A model generated the notes under the pieces. It was not told the DNA's origin. It searched no databases and saw nothing but the letters and a program-made list of their open reading frames with translations. From Micavibrio sp. UBA6139 (GTDB lineage Bacteria > Pseudomonadota > Alphaproteobacteria > Micavibrionales > Micavibrionaceae), in NCBI GenBank assembly GCA_002423285.1, contig DIVF01000054.1, positions 33,711 to 97,710 of the forward strand: DNA of 64,000 nt, written 5' to 3'. The first letter of the stretch is position 1. Every line of letters begins with the position of its first letter. Position numbers and translations under genes: made by a program. Of the stretch, positions 17,306-26,414 are shown in pieces.

Positions 17306-18860
17306 ATGAATCTTGTTTGTCTTTATGGCTGTCATCTTTTCGCGGCAAGAGCGGGGGGGCTGCCCCACTTGTTTGCCCCATACCGGATGGGCCCATAGAG
17401 GGTGCGCTCATGCGCGGCGCGGCTGATGGCGTGACCGGAGCCGGAGCGGCAGGGCGTGGAATATTTTCGGGGCTAAGATCATTGGCGATGGCCATTTTCT
17501 TGATATAGCCGGGGTCCTTCATGGTGAAGGCGATGGAGCTGGAAATACCAGCGAAGGCCGGACGGTTTCCGGCAAAATCAATCAGATCACTGAAGGTGAC
17601 GGCACTGCCTTGACGGTATTGTTCAATGATTGATTCGCCCATTTCTTTCAGCGCATCCCACGTGGTGCGATCAGCCGCCCCCTCAAATTCACGGCGTGCG
17701 GCTTCGGCGGGGGCTTTGCTGCCAGAAGCGAGGGCGGAGTCAAAAGCGCGGCCTGCGGCTTGCAGGGCTGCGGCACACCAACCCAGAATATGCCCATCTG
17801 GCAATTTCTGGTTTTGTTCGTTGGCTTCGACAAGGAAGGCCGCGCCGCTGTGGTTCAACATCCCGGCATTGACGGCCTTTTGGAAGGCCCGTTCAACCAT
17901 GCCTTCATGCAGTTTCTGGTTATAGCGATCTTCTGCAAACGGGCTGTAATGATTTTCGATGGTTAAGATGGAAGCCGGGGTGGTGCGGGTAATGTCGGCG
18001 ACCAGAAACCCTGTGGCGCGAATATAAGTATCCTGACTGGTGCTGACGGCTGCACCCAGAATGGTTTCCTTATCATCACCGCGCCATGCCATATCCTGTG
18101 CGGGTTTGCAGAAATAAATCCATTGTTTCAGCGTTGCTTCATCATAGGTTTGGCCGATGGTATCTGCAATCTGTAACGCGGCATCAATTTGGCGTTTTTT
18201 GGATGGCGGGCGGCGCATCAAATCGGCGAGGGCCGCTTGTGTTGCCTCCATCGCCAAAGCGAAGGGATAGTGTTCTGGTTTGTGACCGGCATTGCGCGTC
18301 ATGGCGTTCATGCTGCGTGTGTTGGCCAAACGGCGGATGGTATCTTTATCACCGTTGATGCTGCACATCACCGCGCTGAAAACATCGGCGCGCAGATTGG
18401 CGCTGGCCATGCCTTCACCGGCGGTGGGGGGCATGACCATGCCTTCTTGAAAGAACGATTCATAAACCGGATCATAACGGCGCGTATAAAGATCAATCGC
18501 GTGCCATGCCATGTGCCAGGCTTGGGAGCGCACATCGCGCAATGATTCAAACTGACCGATGTTGATTGTCGTCAGCGCCATAACCTTTTGACGGCTGGCC
18601 AGACCCAGCAGCAAATATTCGCGCCAGACCACCAGACCCATAAAAGTGGAATTTTCATTTTTCTTTGGCGTGCGCAAAAGACGCAATGCCTGCTCACCAG
18701 CAGGGTGGGAGAGAAGCTCTTGCCCGGCAAGGCTCAAGGATTCCAGATGTTGTCCGGCATGGTGGGCGATGAAGCTCAAATTCAAATTGCGGGAGTAATC
18801 GCGCATTTGACGCGCGATTGCCCGGCAGGATTGTTGAACAGCATCGGTCTGTAGTGCCAT
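17304..18860 (-). CDS. Hypothetical protein, 518 residues, low-complexity C-terminus
   Basis: I recognise no family. It has no signal peptide or membrane helix. Residues 1 to about 440 are mainly helical with many Ala, Arg, Met and Trp residues; a repeated-looking central part (QIADTIGQTYDEATLKQWIY) and an LTIENHYSPFAEDRYN stretch stand out but do not suggest a catalytic motif. From about residue 455 it becomes rich in Pro, Ala, Ser and Met (PRPAAPAPVTPSAAPRMSAP) and ends in a charged KDDSHKDKQDS tail, typical of a disordered extension. It is transcribed alone and ends in the bidirectional terminator. Possibly a lineage-specific gene; codon use looks like that of its neighbours. Confidence 0.75.
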   Translation of the reverse strand: MALQTDAVQQSCRAIARQMRDYSRNLNLSFIAHHAGQHLESLSLAGQELLSHPAGEQALRLLRTPKKNENSTFMGLVVWREYLLLGLASRQKVMALTTINIGQFESLRDVRSQAWHMAWHAIDLYTRRYDPVYESFFQEGMVMPPTAGEGMASANLRADVFSAVMCSINGDKDTIRRLANTRSMNAMTRNAGHKPEHYPFALAMEATQAALADLMRRPPSKKRQIDAALQIADTIGQTYDEATLKQWIYFCKPAQDMAWRGDDKETILGAAVSTSQDTYIRATGFLVADITRTTPASILTIENHYSPFAEDRYNQKLHEGMVERAFQKAVNAGMLNHSGAAFLVEANEQNQKLPDGHILGWCAAALQAAGRAFDSALASGSKAPAEAARREFEGAADRTTWDALKEMGESIIEQYRQGSAVTFSDLIDFAGNRPAFAGISSSIAFTMKDPGYIKKMAIANDLSPENIPRPAAPAPVTPSAAPRMSAPSMGPSGMGQTSGAAPPLLPRKDDSHKDKQDS

Positions 18861-19021
18861 ATTGGTTGCTCTGGTTGAAGGCGAAGTCCTTGATAGACAA
18901 GCCTAAAATAGCACGCAGAAGTTAACAGAACCTCAAAAGATCGGACTGGACGAATTCCCGTAAATGTGTAGGATATGGGGGAATTCAGCCAATTTACCTA
19001 TGGAAATCAGAGTGTTGTCAG

Positions 19022-19876
19022 ATGACTCAAAATCTTAAAATCATGCAGGGAAAACGCTGCCTTATTATGGGCGTTGCCAATGAGCGCTCCATTGCATGGG
19101 GCATTGCACAGGAATTGATCGCGCAAGGCGCAGAACTGGCCTTTACCTACCAAGGTGAAGCCCTCGAAAAACGCGTTCGCCCGCTGGCTGAATCCGTTGG
19201 CGCGAAAATTGTCCTGCCGTGCGATGTCACGGATGAGGCGAGCATTGACGCGCTGTTTGAAACGCTGAAGGCGGAATGGGGCACACTGGACGGTGTTGTC
19301 CACGCGATTGCGTTTTCGGATAAGAACGAACTGGATGGTTTGTATCTGGACACCACGCGCAACAACTTCCTGCGCACGATGGATATTTCCGTGTTCTCCT
19401 TCACCGCTGTTGCACAACGCGCAGCACCGCTGATGACCAATGGCGGCAGCCTTGTGACACTGACCTATTATGGCTCTGAACGCGTCATGCCACATTACAA
19501 CGTCATGGGCGTTGCCAAGGCCGCGCTTGAAGCGTCGGTTCGTTATCTGGCGACCGATCTGGGTCCACGCAATATCCGTGTGAACGCGATTTCTGCTGGT
19601 CCGATCAAAACGCTGGCCGCCAGCGGTATTGGTGATTTCCGCTATATCCTGAAATGGAATGAATTGAATTCCCCGCTGCGCCGTAACGTCACATTGCAAG
19701 ATGTGGGTCGTTCAGGCTTGTTCCTGATGTCGGATCTGGGTAGCGGTGTCACCGGTGAAACCATGCATGTTGATTGTGGTTACCACACCGTAGGCATGGT
19801 GAATGTTGATGCAGCGGCCGAAACAGCCGAGTTGCTGAACAGCATCGCGCCAAAGGGCAAAACAGAAGCCGCCTGA
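19022..19876 (+). CDS. fabI: Enoyl-[acyl-carrier-protein] reductase (NADH), FabI type
   Basis: 284 residues. Last step of each fatty acid elongation cycle; target of triclosan-type inhibitors in the family. Short-chain dehydrogenase fold with the FabI-specific nucleotide motif GVANERSIAWGIA near residue 17, and the catalytic pair Tyr159 and Lys166 (Tyr-x6-Lys), with a second conserved Tyr at about 149 in LTYYGSERVMP. SAGPIKTLAASGIGDF is the flexible substrate loop of FabI. Length is about 20 residues above the minimal form because of an Ala/Glu-rich tail. It is transcribed alone; the convergent hypothetical gene ends 6 bases beyond its stop. Confidence 0.96.
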   Translation: MTQNLKIMQGKRCLIMGVANERSIAWGIAQELIAQGAELAFTYQGEALEKRVRPLAESVGAKIVLPCDVTDEASIDALFETLKAEWGTLDGVVHAIAFSDKNELDGLYLDTTRNNFLRTMDISVFSFTAVAQRAAPLMTNGGSLVTLTYYGSERVMPHYNVMGVAKAALEASVRYLATDLGPRNIRVNAISAGPIKTLAASGIGDFRYILKWNELNSPLRRNVTLQDVGRSGLFLMSDLGSGVTGETMHVDCGYHTVGMVNVDAAAETAELLNSIAPKGKTEAA

Positions 19877-19882
19877 TTTTTC

Positions 19883-20692
19883 TTAAAATGCCTTAGGGAA
19901 TAAATCCTTGGTCGGACCGCGCCAGCGTTTGGCGAACTCGGTGCTGCCTTCGTATGCGCGTTTGTAACCGCTTTTTTCCATGCGTTCAGTCAGCCATCCC
20001 GCGCATAATGTGCCGCGAGCGTGGTGGTGGCGGCACAGTTTCCATGCTTCCATCATCAAACCTGTATCCAGATAACCCGGTTCAGGCCATGCGGCATCAA
20101 ATGCGCGTTTCAATGGTGCGAAGAGTTTGGTTTGTAATGTCTCATCCATATCCGGCAAGGGGGTGTCCGTTGTATCGCGGAACGCTTGGATCAGATTCAC
20201 GGTCTTTGTTTTTGCCTGAATAACGTTGCGCATCGCACCCGCCGCGTCAGACAGTTTTTGAACCGCGCAAGGGTCCAGCACAACCGGGATCAGGCGGTCT
20301 TGCCCGCGCAGCGGCGGCAGGTAGCCGCAATTTTCAACTTTTTGATCCCACAGGCGAATATTACGTTCCAGCATTTGATCGGCCAGTGCCATTGCGTCCT
20401 TTGGTGTCACCGAACTGCGCAGGCCAGGATTGATGTCAAAGCGCAACGCCCCGGCATTCCGGCGGAAGAGGGGCTGTAACATTGCCGGGTCATCCACATA
20501 GGGCAATTTTTCATACGCTGTCAGGCGAATAACGCAGGCGTGATAATTCAAGAAGACAATAAAACCGCTATCCCAGCTGGTGGTGTATTCGCCGTCGCGG
20601 GGCGTCGTGATGCCCAGACCGCGCAAAATGCCTTCGGTCGCCTTCGCAGACGCCATTCCGTACAGTCTATCAATCCGGGTGATCAGGTTCAT
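19883..20692 (-). CDS. Hypothetical protein, 269 residues
   Basis: No recognised family. Soluble, without signal peptide. The sequence has an N-terminal segment with SWDSGFIVFLNYHACVIRLT, a central SVTPKDAMALADQMLERNIR, and a C-terminal LCRHHHARGTLCAGWLTERM with clustered Cys and His that might bind metal or simply be structural. Coding quality is good and the frame is undisturbed. It is divergent from chorismate synthase (84 bases between starts) and convergent with fabI. No function is proposed. Confidence 0.72.
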   Translation of the reverse strand: MNLITRIDRLYGMASAKATEGILRGLGITTPRDGEYTTSWDSGFIVFLNYHACVIRLTAYEKLPYVDDPAMLQPLFRRNAGALRFDINPGLRSSVTPKDAMALADQMLERNIRLWDQKVENCGYLPPLRGQDRLIPVVLDPCAVQKLSDAAGAMRNVIQAKTKTVNLIQAFRDTTDTPLPDMDETLQTKLFAPLKRAFDAAWPEPGYLDTGLMMEAWKLCRHHHARGTLCAGWLTERMEKSGYKRAYEGSTEFAKRWRGPTKDLFPKAF

Positions 20693-20776
20693 GGCTGGTT
20701 TTATATTATGAAAATATAAACGGTGTCAAATAAATCGTGGTTCCCGCCGGGCCCAAAATCCCTTAAAACAGAAGAC

Positions 20777-21847
20777 ATGAGCGGAAACCGATTTGGCACG
20801 TTATTTCAATACCAAAGCTGGGGCGAAAGCCACGGACCGGCGATTGGCTGTGTGGTGGACGGAGTTCCCCCGCGCCTGAGCTTGAGCGAGGGTGATATTC
20901 AGCCCTTCCTCGATAAACGCAAACCCGGACAGTCCCGCTTTACGACCCAGCGGCAAGAGGCGGATATTGTTAAAATCCTGTCCGGCACGTTTGAGGGGCA
21001 AACAACCGGTACACCGATTTCGTTGCTGATCGAAAATACCGATGCGAAGTCAAAAGACTATTCCGACATCAAGGATAAGTTCCGTCCCGGCCACGCCGAT
21101 TTTACCTACCAACAAAAATATGGCATTCGTGATTATCGCGGGGGCGGTCGGTCGAGTGCGCGTGAAACCGCAATGCGTGTTGCTGCCGGTGCCATTGCCC
21201 GCAAAATTTTACCCGGCGTTACCATTCGTGCCGCCGTGGTCCAGATTGGCCCGCATAAAATCAACCGCGATAACTGGGACTGGTCCATTTTAGATGACAA
21301 CGCGTTCTTCACCGTGGACCACGACATTATTCCGGTCTGGGAAGAATTTCTGGATGGCCGCCGCAAGGCCGGGTCCAGTGCAGGGGCGATTATCGAAGTC
21401 GTCGCCAGCGGCGTTCCAGCCGGGCTTGGCGCACCTGTCTATGACAAGCTCGATTCCGATATCGCCAAGGCCTTGATGTCAATCAATGCCGTAAAGGGTG
21501 TTGAGATTGGCGCGGGGTTTGATTGCGTATCATGGGGCGGGGAAGAAAACTCCGATGACATACGCATGGGTGCGGATGGCCAGCCAGAGTTCCTGTCTAA
21601 CCATGCCGGTGGTATTCTGGGCGGGATTTCAACCGGGCAGGATGTTGTCGCCCGTCTGGCCTTTAAACCGACCAGTTCCATCTTGAGCGCAAAACAAACC
21701 ATTGATATGCAGGGCAATAACACTGATATCGTTACCAAGGGTCGCCATGACCCGTGTGTTGGTATTCGTGGTGCGCCGATCGCGGAGGCAATGGTGGCCT
21801 GTGTTCTGGCCGATCACTGGTTACGTCATAAGGCTCAATGTCTTTAA
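20777..21847 (+). CDS. aroC: Chorismate synthase
   Basis: 356 residues, usual length. Converts 5-enolpyruvylshikimate 3-phosphate to chorismate, needing reduced FMN. The chosen ATG gives the canonical start MSGNRFGTLFQYQSWGESHG; the reading frame is open 18 codons further upstream but that part is not family-like. Other signatures: FRPGHADFTYQQKYGIRDYR with the second family motif, GGRSSARETAMRVAAGAI, and the C-terminal KGRHDPCVGIRGAPIAEAM. It is followed 15 bases later by sppA, probably one transcript. Confidence 0.96.
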   Translation: MSGNRFGTLFQYQSWGESHGPAIGCVVDGVPPRLSLSEGDIQPFLDKRKPGQSRFTTQRQEADIVKILSGTFEGQTTGTPISLLIENTDAKSKDYSDIKDKFRPGHADFTYQQKYGIRDYRGGGRSSARETAMRVAAGAIARKILPGVTIRAAVVQIGPHKINRDNWDWSILDDNAFFTVDHDIIPVWEEFLDGRRKAGSSAGAIIEVVASGVPAGLGAPVYDKLDSDIAKALMSINAVKGVEIGAGFDCVSWGGEENSDDIRMGADGQPEFLSNHAGGILGGISTGQDVVARLAFKPTSSILSAKQTIDMQGNNTDIVTKGRHDPCVGIRGAPIAEAMVACVLADHWLRHKAQCL

Positions 21848-21862
21848 AGAAAGAATCTATCC

Positions 21863-23746
21863 ATGCAAAAGCGTTGGAATAAACCCGGATCCCTCTTTGC
21901 GGCGGTTCGCCAGAAACCTGTGGCCCCGGCCAAAAAGGGGCCATGGCAGTATCTAACCGGGTTTTTGCGGTTCTTCGGGCGCAATCTGCGCCGCCTTTGC
22001 ACCTTCATGGGTGCGATTATGGTTTTTGGCATCGTGGTCTTTTTGATTGGCGCGAATGCAGAACAGGAAACATACGTCATTCCAGATCAGATGGTTTTAA
22101 CACTGCGCCTGAATAACGGGTTGAGCGAACATCCACCAGAAATGAGTCTCCTCGGTGGGTTTTCATCGCTGGCGGCGGCACCACTGACGGTGCGTGAACT
22201 GGTTTCTGTTTTGGATTATGCGCGGAATGACAATTCCGTGAAGGCTGTTGCGGTCAGTATTGAGGGCGGCGAATTCGCCCTGTCGCAGGTTCAAGAAATC
22301 CGCGCCGCCGTAAAACGCTTCCGCGAAAGCGGCAAGCCAACATATGCCTACAGCCCGTCTTATGCCGAGGCCGGGGGCAGCATGGGGGCCTATTATCTTG
22401 CCGCTGCGTTTGAAAACATCTGGATGCAGCCCGTTGGTGCGGTATCCCTGCCGGGGTTTGATGCCAGCATGCCGTTCACGCGCAAGGCGCTGGAAAAGCT
22501 GGGTGTGAACCCGCAATTTTACCAGCGTAAAGAATATAAAAGCGTGATGGAAAACTTCACACGCGATTCAATCTCCCCCGAAAACCGTGAAATGACGGCT
22601 TCGTTGTTGGGGGATATTACCAGTGTCATGGTCATGGATATTGCGAATGACCGCGAACTGGATGTTGATGCAGCCTATGCCATCATCAACCGGGCTGTAT
22701 TTACAGATACAGAAGCACTGGACGCGCATTTGGTTGATAAGCTCAGCTATTATGATCTTCTCGTTTCTCATTTGCGCGAAACACTGGTGGGTCGTGCAGA
22801 TAACGAAGATTTGAAAATGGTGTCCATGGGCCGCTATCACAAATCATCTATGGGCGAGATGTCTCCTAAAACAGATAAACGCCCGCATGTTGGTTTGATC
22901 TATGCATCCGGCAATATTGTTGCCGATGGATCGCAGGGCGGGTTTAACAGCAATCTGGCGGCGGCAGACCGCATTACCAATGCCATGAACCGTGCCATCC
23001 GCGATAAAAAAATTAAGGCCATCGTTTTGCGCATCGACAGCCCCGGCGGATCACCAACCGCATCGGAAACCATCCGCCGTGCTGTTGTGCACGCGCAAGA
23101 GAAGGGTAAACCCGTTATCGTTTCTATGGGAACTATGGCTGGGTCGGGCGGGTATTGGATCGCAACGGATGCTGATCGTATCTTCGCTCTGCCATCTACC
23201 CTGACCGGATCGATTGGTGTGGCATCGGGTAAGGTTGAACTGGGCGCGTTGATGGAAAAAATCGGCGTGAACTGGGAAGGCGTAAAACTGGGCGAAAATG
23301 CTGATATGTGGTCCTTCACAAAACCCTTCACTCCAACGGGTGAGGAACGTATGAACGCCATGATTGATAATATCTATGCCGCCTTCACCGAACGTGTTGC
23401 AACGGGCCGTAAATTAACCCCCGAAGCCGTTGAGCGCATCGCCAAGGGCCGTGTGTGGACAGGCAACCAAGGTCTGGAACTGGGCTTGGTCGATGAACTG
23501 GGCGGATTAGACGCCGCCCTGAACTACACCGCGACAAAAGTCGGGGCCAAGACACGCGATGAAATCCGTATTGTTGATCTGCCGCGCGCACTCACACCCT
23601 TTGACCGCATTCTGGAACTGATGAACATGGACGTGATGATGGGGCATGTTGCCACCACCTTCATGAACATGCTGGGTCAGGAAGTGAAACAGGCAACAAT
23701 GCCGGGTGTAACTGTTTATGATCCGGCGCTGCGTCAGGGGCTTTAA
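21863..23746 (+). CDS. sppA: Signal peptide peptidase SppA, 67K type
   Basis: 627 residues. Inner-membrane serine protease that digests cleaved signal peptides. A basic N-terminus is followed by one membrane helix at about residues 46-64 (FMGAIMVFGIVVFLIG), then two tandem ClpP-like domains facing the periplasm, the double-length form as in E. coli. The catalytic dyad is split as expected: Lys226 in KEYKSVMENF of the first domain and Ser428 in MGTMAGSGGYW of the second. RIDSPGGSPTASE near residue 390 is the second-domain oxyanion region. It follows aroC by 15 bases and ends at a palindromic terminator. Confidence 0.95.
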   Translation: MQKRWNKPGSLFAAVRQKPVAPAKKGPWQYLTGFLRFFGRNLRRLCTFMGAIMVFGIVVFLIGANAEQETYVIPDQMVLTLRLNNGLSEHPPEMSLLGGFSSLAAAPLTVRELVSVLDYARNDNSVKAVAVSIEGGEFALSQVQEIRAAVKRFRESGKPTYAYSPSYAEAGGSMGAYYLAAAFENIWMQPVGAVSLPGFDASMPFTRKALEKLGVNPQFYQRKEYKSVMENFTRDSISPENREMTASLLGDITSVMVMDIANDRELDVDAAYAIINRAVFTDTEALDAHLVDKLSYYDLLVSHLRETLVGRADNEDLKMVSMGRYHKSSMGEMSPKTDKRPHVGLIYASGNIVADGSQGGFNSNLAAADRITNAMNRAIRDKKIKAIVLRIDSPGGSPTASETIRRAVVHAQEKGKPVIVSMGTMAGSGGYWIATDADRIFALPSTLTGSIGVASGKVELGALMEKIGVNWEGVKLGENADMWSFTKPFTPTGEERMNAMIDNIYAAFTERVATGRKLTPEAVERIAKGRVWTGNQGLELGLVDELGGLDAALNYTATKVGAKTRDEIRIVDLPRALTPFDRILELMNMDVMMGHVATTFMNMLGQEVKQATMPGVTVYDPALRQGL

Positions 23747-23751
23747 AAGAT

Positions 23752-23773
23752 TAAGGGGGCAATTGCCCCCTTA
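23752..23773. terminator. Palindromic hairpin, copy D of the repeat family
   Basis: TAAGGGGGC-AATT-GCCCCCTTA, fully palindromic over 22 bases, between the convergent sppA and HAD genes. It has the core of copies A-C but lacks their CCCTATTC tail and has no T-run. Confidence 0.7.
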
Positions 23774-23781
23774 GAACCTCG

Positions 23782-24471
23782 TTACTTCAATAATGCGCGT
23801 AAGCGCAGTTCGAGGTCTGGGTAGGCCATGATGATGTGGTCGACGCCGATATTGTGTTCCAGAACAGCAATGGATGAATTCAGGCCATAGGCCAGTGGTT
23901 GGACCGGGCAGGGCAAGTAATCTGTGGCGGCGATGGCGGCCAGGATGTCTTTGCGGCGGTCGCCGATATACCAGATCACATCATTTTTTTCCGGGGCGCG
24001 TTTCAAACCGCCAACGGCTTGCAGAATCGGGTCGGGGAAAGGCTTTGACCGGGTAATGTCTTCACGGAAAATCGTGACATCAAAATATTTGGCCAGATCG
24101 AATTTTTCGAGGATGTCATGGCCGTAACCTTTACCCAATCCGTTGCTGACCAGACCCATTGGGATGTTTTGGGATTTAAGCAGATCCAAAATATCGTAAA
24201 TGCCGGGGCAGGGTTCAACAATTTCCTCAACATCCTTGCGGCGAATTTTATGCAAAGCGCGGTGGACGAGGAGTTTCGGGCGTTTGCCGTTTCTGAATTC
24301 GACCAGCGGCATCGGTTCAATTTTGCGGTGGAAGAGCTGTGAACAGAGCTTGGCCAGTTTATGCGATGCATCATCTAGACGTTCCAGCACGTGCAGCAGC
24401 GCCGGGTTAATATGGCGCACCGTCGTGCCGTCCATATCAAAAAGGACGATGGTGGGTTTAACAAGCGTCAT
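23782..24471 (-). CDS. HAD-superfamily hydrolase (phosphatase-like)
   Basis: About 229 residues. The four HAD motifs are present: FDMDGTTVRH (nucleophile and acid/base Asp), GLVSNGLGKG (motif II Ser), SKPFPDP (motif III Lys) and IWYIGDRRKDILAA (motif IV acidic residue). A helical cap of the phosphoglycolate phosphatase type lies between motifs I and II. The substrate is unknown. ATG at 24471 overlaps the dxs stop in ATGA and was chosen for that reason; ATG at 24477 is an alternative. Position after dxs suggests co-expression with isoprenoid genes, though many alphaproteobacteria have an RNA methyltransferase at this place. Confidence 0.88.
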   Translation of the reverse strand: MTLVKPTIVLFDMDGTTVRHINPALLHVLERLDDASHKLAKLCSQLFHRKIEPMPLVEFRNGKRPKLLVHRALHKIRRKDVEEIVEPCPGIYDILDLLKSQNIPMGLVSNGLGKGYGHDILEKFDLAKYFDVTIFREDITRSKPFPDPILQAVGGLKRAPEKNDVIWYIGDRRKDILAAIAATDYLPCPVQPLAYGLNSSIAVLEHNIGVDHIIMAYPDLELRLRALLK

Positions 24472-26414
24472 TGGCATAAACCGCAAATGGTTTCGACAAT
24501 GTGCTTGGCACTCAACTTGGCTTCGGCATATTGCTTGGCCGGATCATCATGATCCTGGAATGTATCAGGCAGGGTCATGGTGCGGAATTTTGTCTTGGAA
24601 AAATCAGTTACACCGCGTGTGGTGATGTCTTGCAAGACCAGCGCACCAAACCCGCCAACGGAACCTTCTTCAATGGTAATCAGGGCTGCGTGATTTTTAA
24701 CCAGATCATCAATCAAATCACGGTCCAGTGGCTTTGCAAACCGGGCATCGGCAACAGTCACAGAAATTCCCTTTTGCTCCAAAATCTCGGCGGCGTTTAG
24801 GGCTTCTTGCAAGCGGGTACCATAGGACAGGATGGCGGCATCGGTGCCTTTACGCAAGATTCTGCCTTTGCCAATCGGCAAAACCGTGCCGCGTTCCGGT
24901 AAATCCATGCCAACACCTTCACCGCGTGGATAGCGGAAGGCGATGGGGCCTGAATCATGGGCGGCGGCGGTTGCCACCATATCCATCAATTCGCCTTCAT
25001 CGGCGGCGGCCATCAACACCATGTTGGGGAGGCACCCCAGATAGGCAATATCAAACGCACCCGCATGGGTCGCACCATCTGCACCCACCAACCCGGCGCG
25101 GTCCATCGCGAAACGAACAGGCAGGTTTTGTAAGGCCACATCATGAACAATCTGGTCATAGCCGCGTTGCAGAAAGGTGGAATAGATAACGCAGAACGGT
25201 TTATACCCTTCCGCAGCCAACCCGGCAGCAAAGGTCACCGCATGTTGTTCGGCAATCCCGACATCGAAGGTGCGTTCCGGGAATTCATAGCCGAAGAGAT
25301 CAAGGCCTGTCCCCGATGGCATCGCGCCGGTAATGGCGACAATTTTTTCATCGTGGCGGGCTTCTTCGATCAAGGACTGTGCAAAAACTTTTGTATAGGC
25401 AGGGGCGTTGGCCTTTGCCTTGCTTTGTTCACCCGTAATCACATCGAATTTGGAAACGCCGTGCATTTTATCGCGGGAGTTTTCCGCCGGAGCATAACCT
25501 TTGCCCTTTTTCGTGCGGACATGGATCATGACAGGGCCGTGATGGTTGTTGTCACGTGCGTTGCGCAGAACCGGCAGCAGATGATCCATATTGTGACCAT
25601 CGACGGGTCCAATATAATAAAAACCCATTTCTTCAAACAGCGTGCCTGTGCCCATGGCGCTGCGTGCGCTTTCCTCGGCACGTTTTACGGCATGACGTAG
25701 GGGTGAGGGCAGGGCCTCAACAATTTTTTTGCCCGCTTCACGCGCCCCGATATAGGTACGCGATGATACTAGGCGGGTCAGATAACGGCTCATCGCGCCC
25801 ACCGGGGTCGATATGGACATTTCGTTATCATTCAAAATAACAATCAGGCGGGACTTTTTGCCGTTTATAAGCTGCGCCCCGGCATTGTTCATTGCCTCAT
25901 ACGCCATGCCCGCACTGATCGAACCATCACCAATGACGGCAATCACATTGCGGTCTTCACCGGCCAGATCACGCGCCACGGCCATGCCAAGGGCAGCAGA
26001 GATGGAGGTAGAGGAGTGTGCCGCCCCAAATGGATCATATTCAGATTCACTGCGCTTGGTAAAACCGGACAACCCGCCACCCTGACGGAGCGAACGAATG
26101 CGGTCACGGCGCCCGGTCACGATTTTATGCGGGTAACATTGATGCCCCACATCCCAGATGATTTTGTCATCCGGTGTGTTGAACACCGCATGCAATGCCA
26201 CAGTCAGTTCCACCACACCCAGACCCGCGCCCAGATGCCCGCCCGTGTGCGACACGGCATCAATGGTTTCGGTGCGCACTTCATCGGCCAGTTGCTTTAA
26301 CTGGTCATCGCTGAAATGGCGGAAGTCAGCAGGCACAGAAACAGAATCCAGCAAGGGTGTCTTGCTGGATTCGATGGAGCCTGCTTGATTGCTGTGGGCT
26401 GTCTTTGCGTTCAT
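24468..26414 (-). CDS. dxs: 1-deoxy-D-xylulose-5-phosphate synthase
   Basis: 648 residues, normal length. ThDP-dependent condensation of pyruvate and glyceraldehyde 3-phosphate, first step of the methylerythritol phosphate route to isoprenoids. Landmarks: THTGG-like SHTGGHLGAGLGVVELTVAL near residue 55, the Mg-ThDP motif starting GDGSISAGMAYEAMNNAG, YIGPVDGHN, and the transketolase-like DVGIAEQHAVTFAAGLA with the cofactor-activating Glu. Overlaps ispA upstream and the HAD gene downstream by 4 bases each (ATGA), so xseB-ispA-dxs-HAD is one operon. Confidence 0.97.
   Translation of the reverse strand: MNAKTAHSNQAGSIESSKTPLLDSVSVPADFRHFSDDQLKQLADEVRTETIDAVSHTGGHLGAGLGVVELTVALHAVFNTPDDKIIWDVGHQCYPHKIVTGRRDRIRSLRQGGGLSGFTKRSESEYDPFGAAHSSTSISAALGMAVARDLAGEDRNVIAVIGDGSISAGMAYEAMNNAGAQLINGKKSRLIVILNDNEMSISTPVGAMSRYLTRLVSSRTYIGAREAGKKIVEALPSPLRHAVKRAEESARSAMGTGTLFEEMGFYYIGPVDGHNMDHLLPVLRNARDNNHHGPVMIHVRTKKGKGYAPAENSRDKMHGVSKFDVITGEQSKAKANAPAYTKVFAQSLIEEARHDEKIVAITGAMPSGTGLDLFGYEFPERTFDVGIAEQHAVTFAAGLAAEGYKPFCVIYSTFLQRGYDQIVHDVALQNLPVRFAMDRAGLVGADGATHAGAFDIAYLGCLPNMVLMAAADEGELMDMVATAAAHDSGPIAFRYPRGEGVGMDLPERGTVLPIGKGRILRKGTDAAILSYGTRLQEALNAAEILEQKGISVTVADARFAKPLDRDLIDDLVKNHAALITIEEGSVGGFGALVLQDITTRGVTDFSKTKFRTMTLPDTFQDHDDPAKQYAEAKLSAKHIVETICGLCQ

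Noticed and set aside
20723..20776. GTG start giving an 18-residue N-terminal extension of chorismate synthase
   Set aside because: The canonical N-terminus begins at the ATG at 20777; the extension is not family-like.
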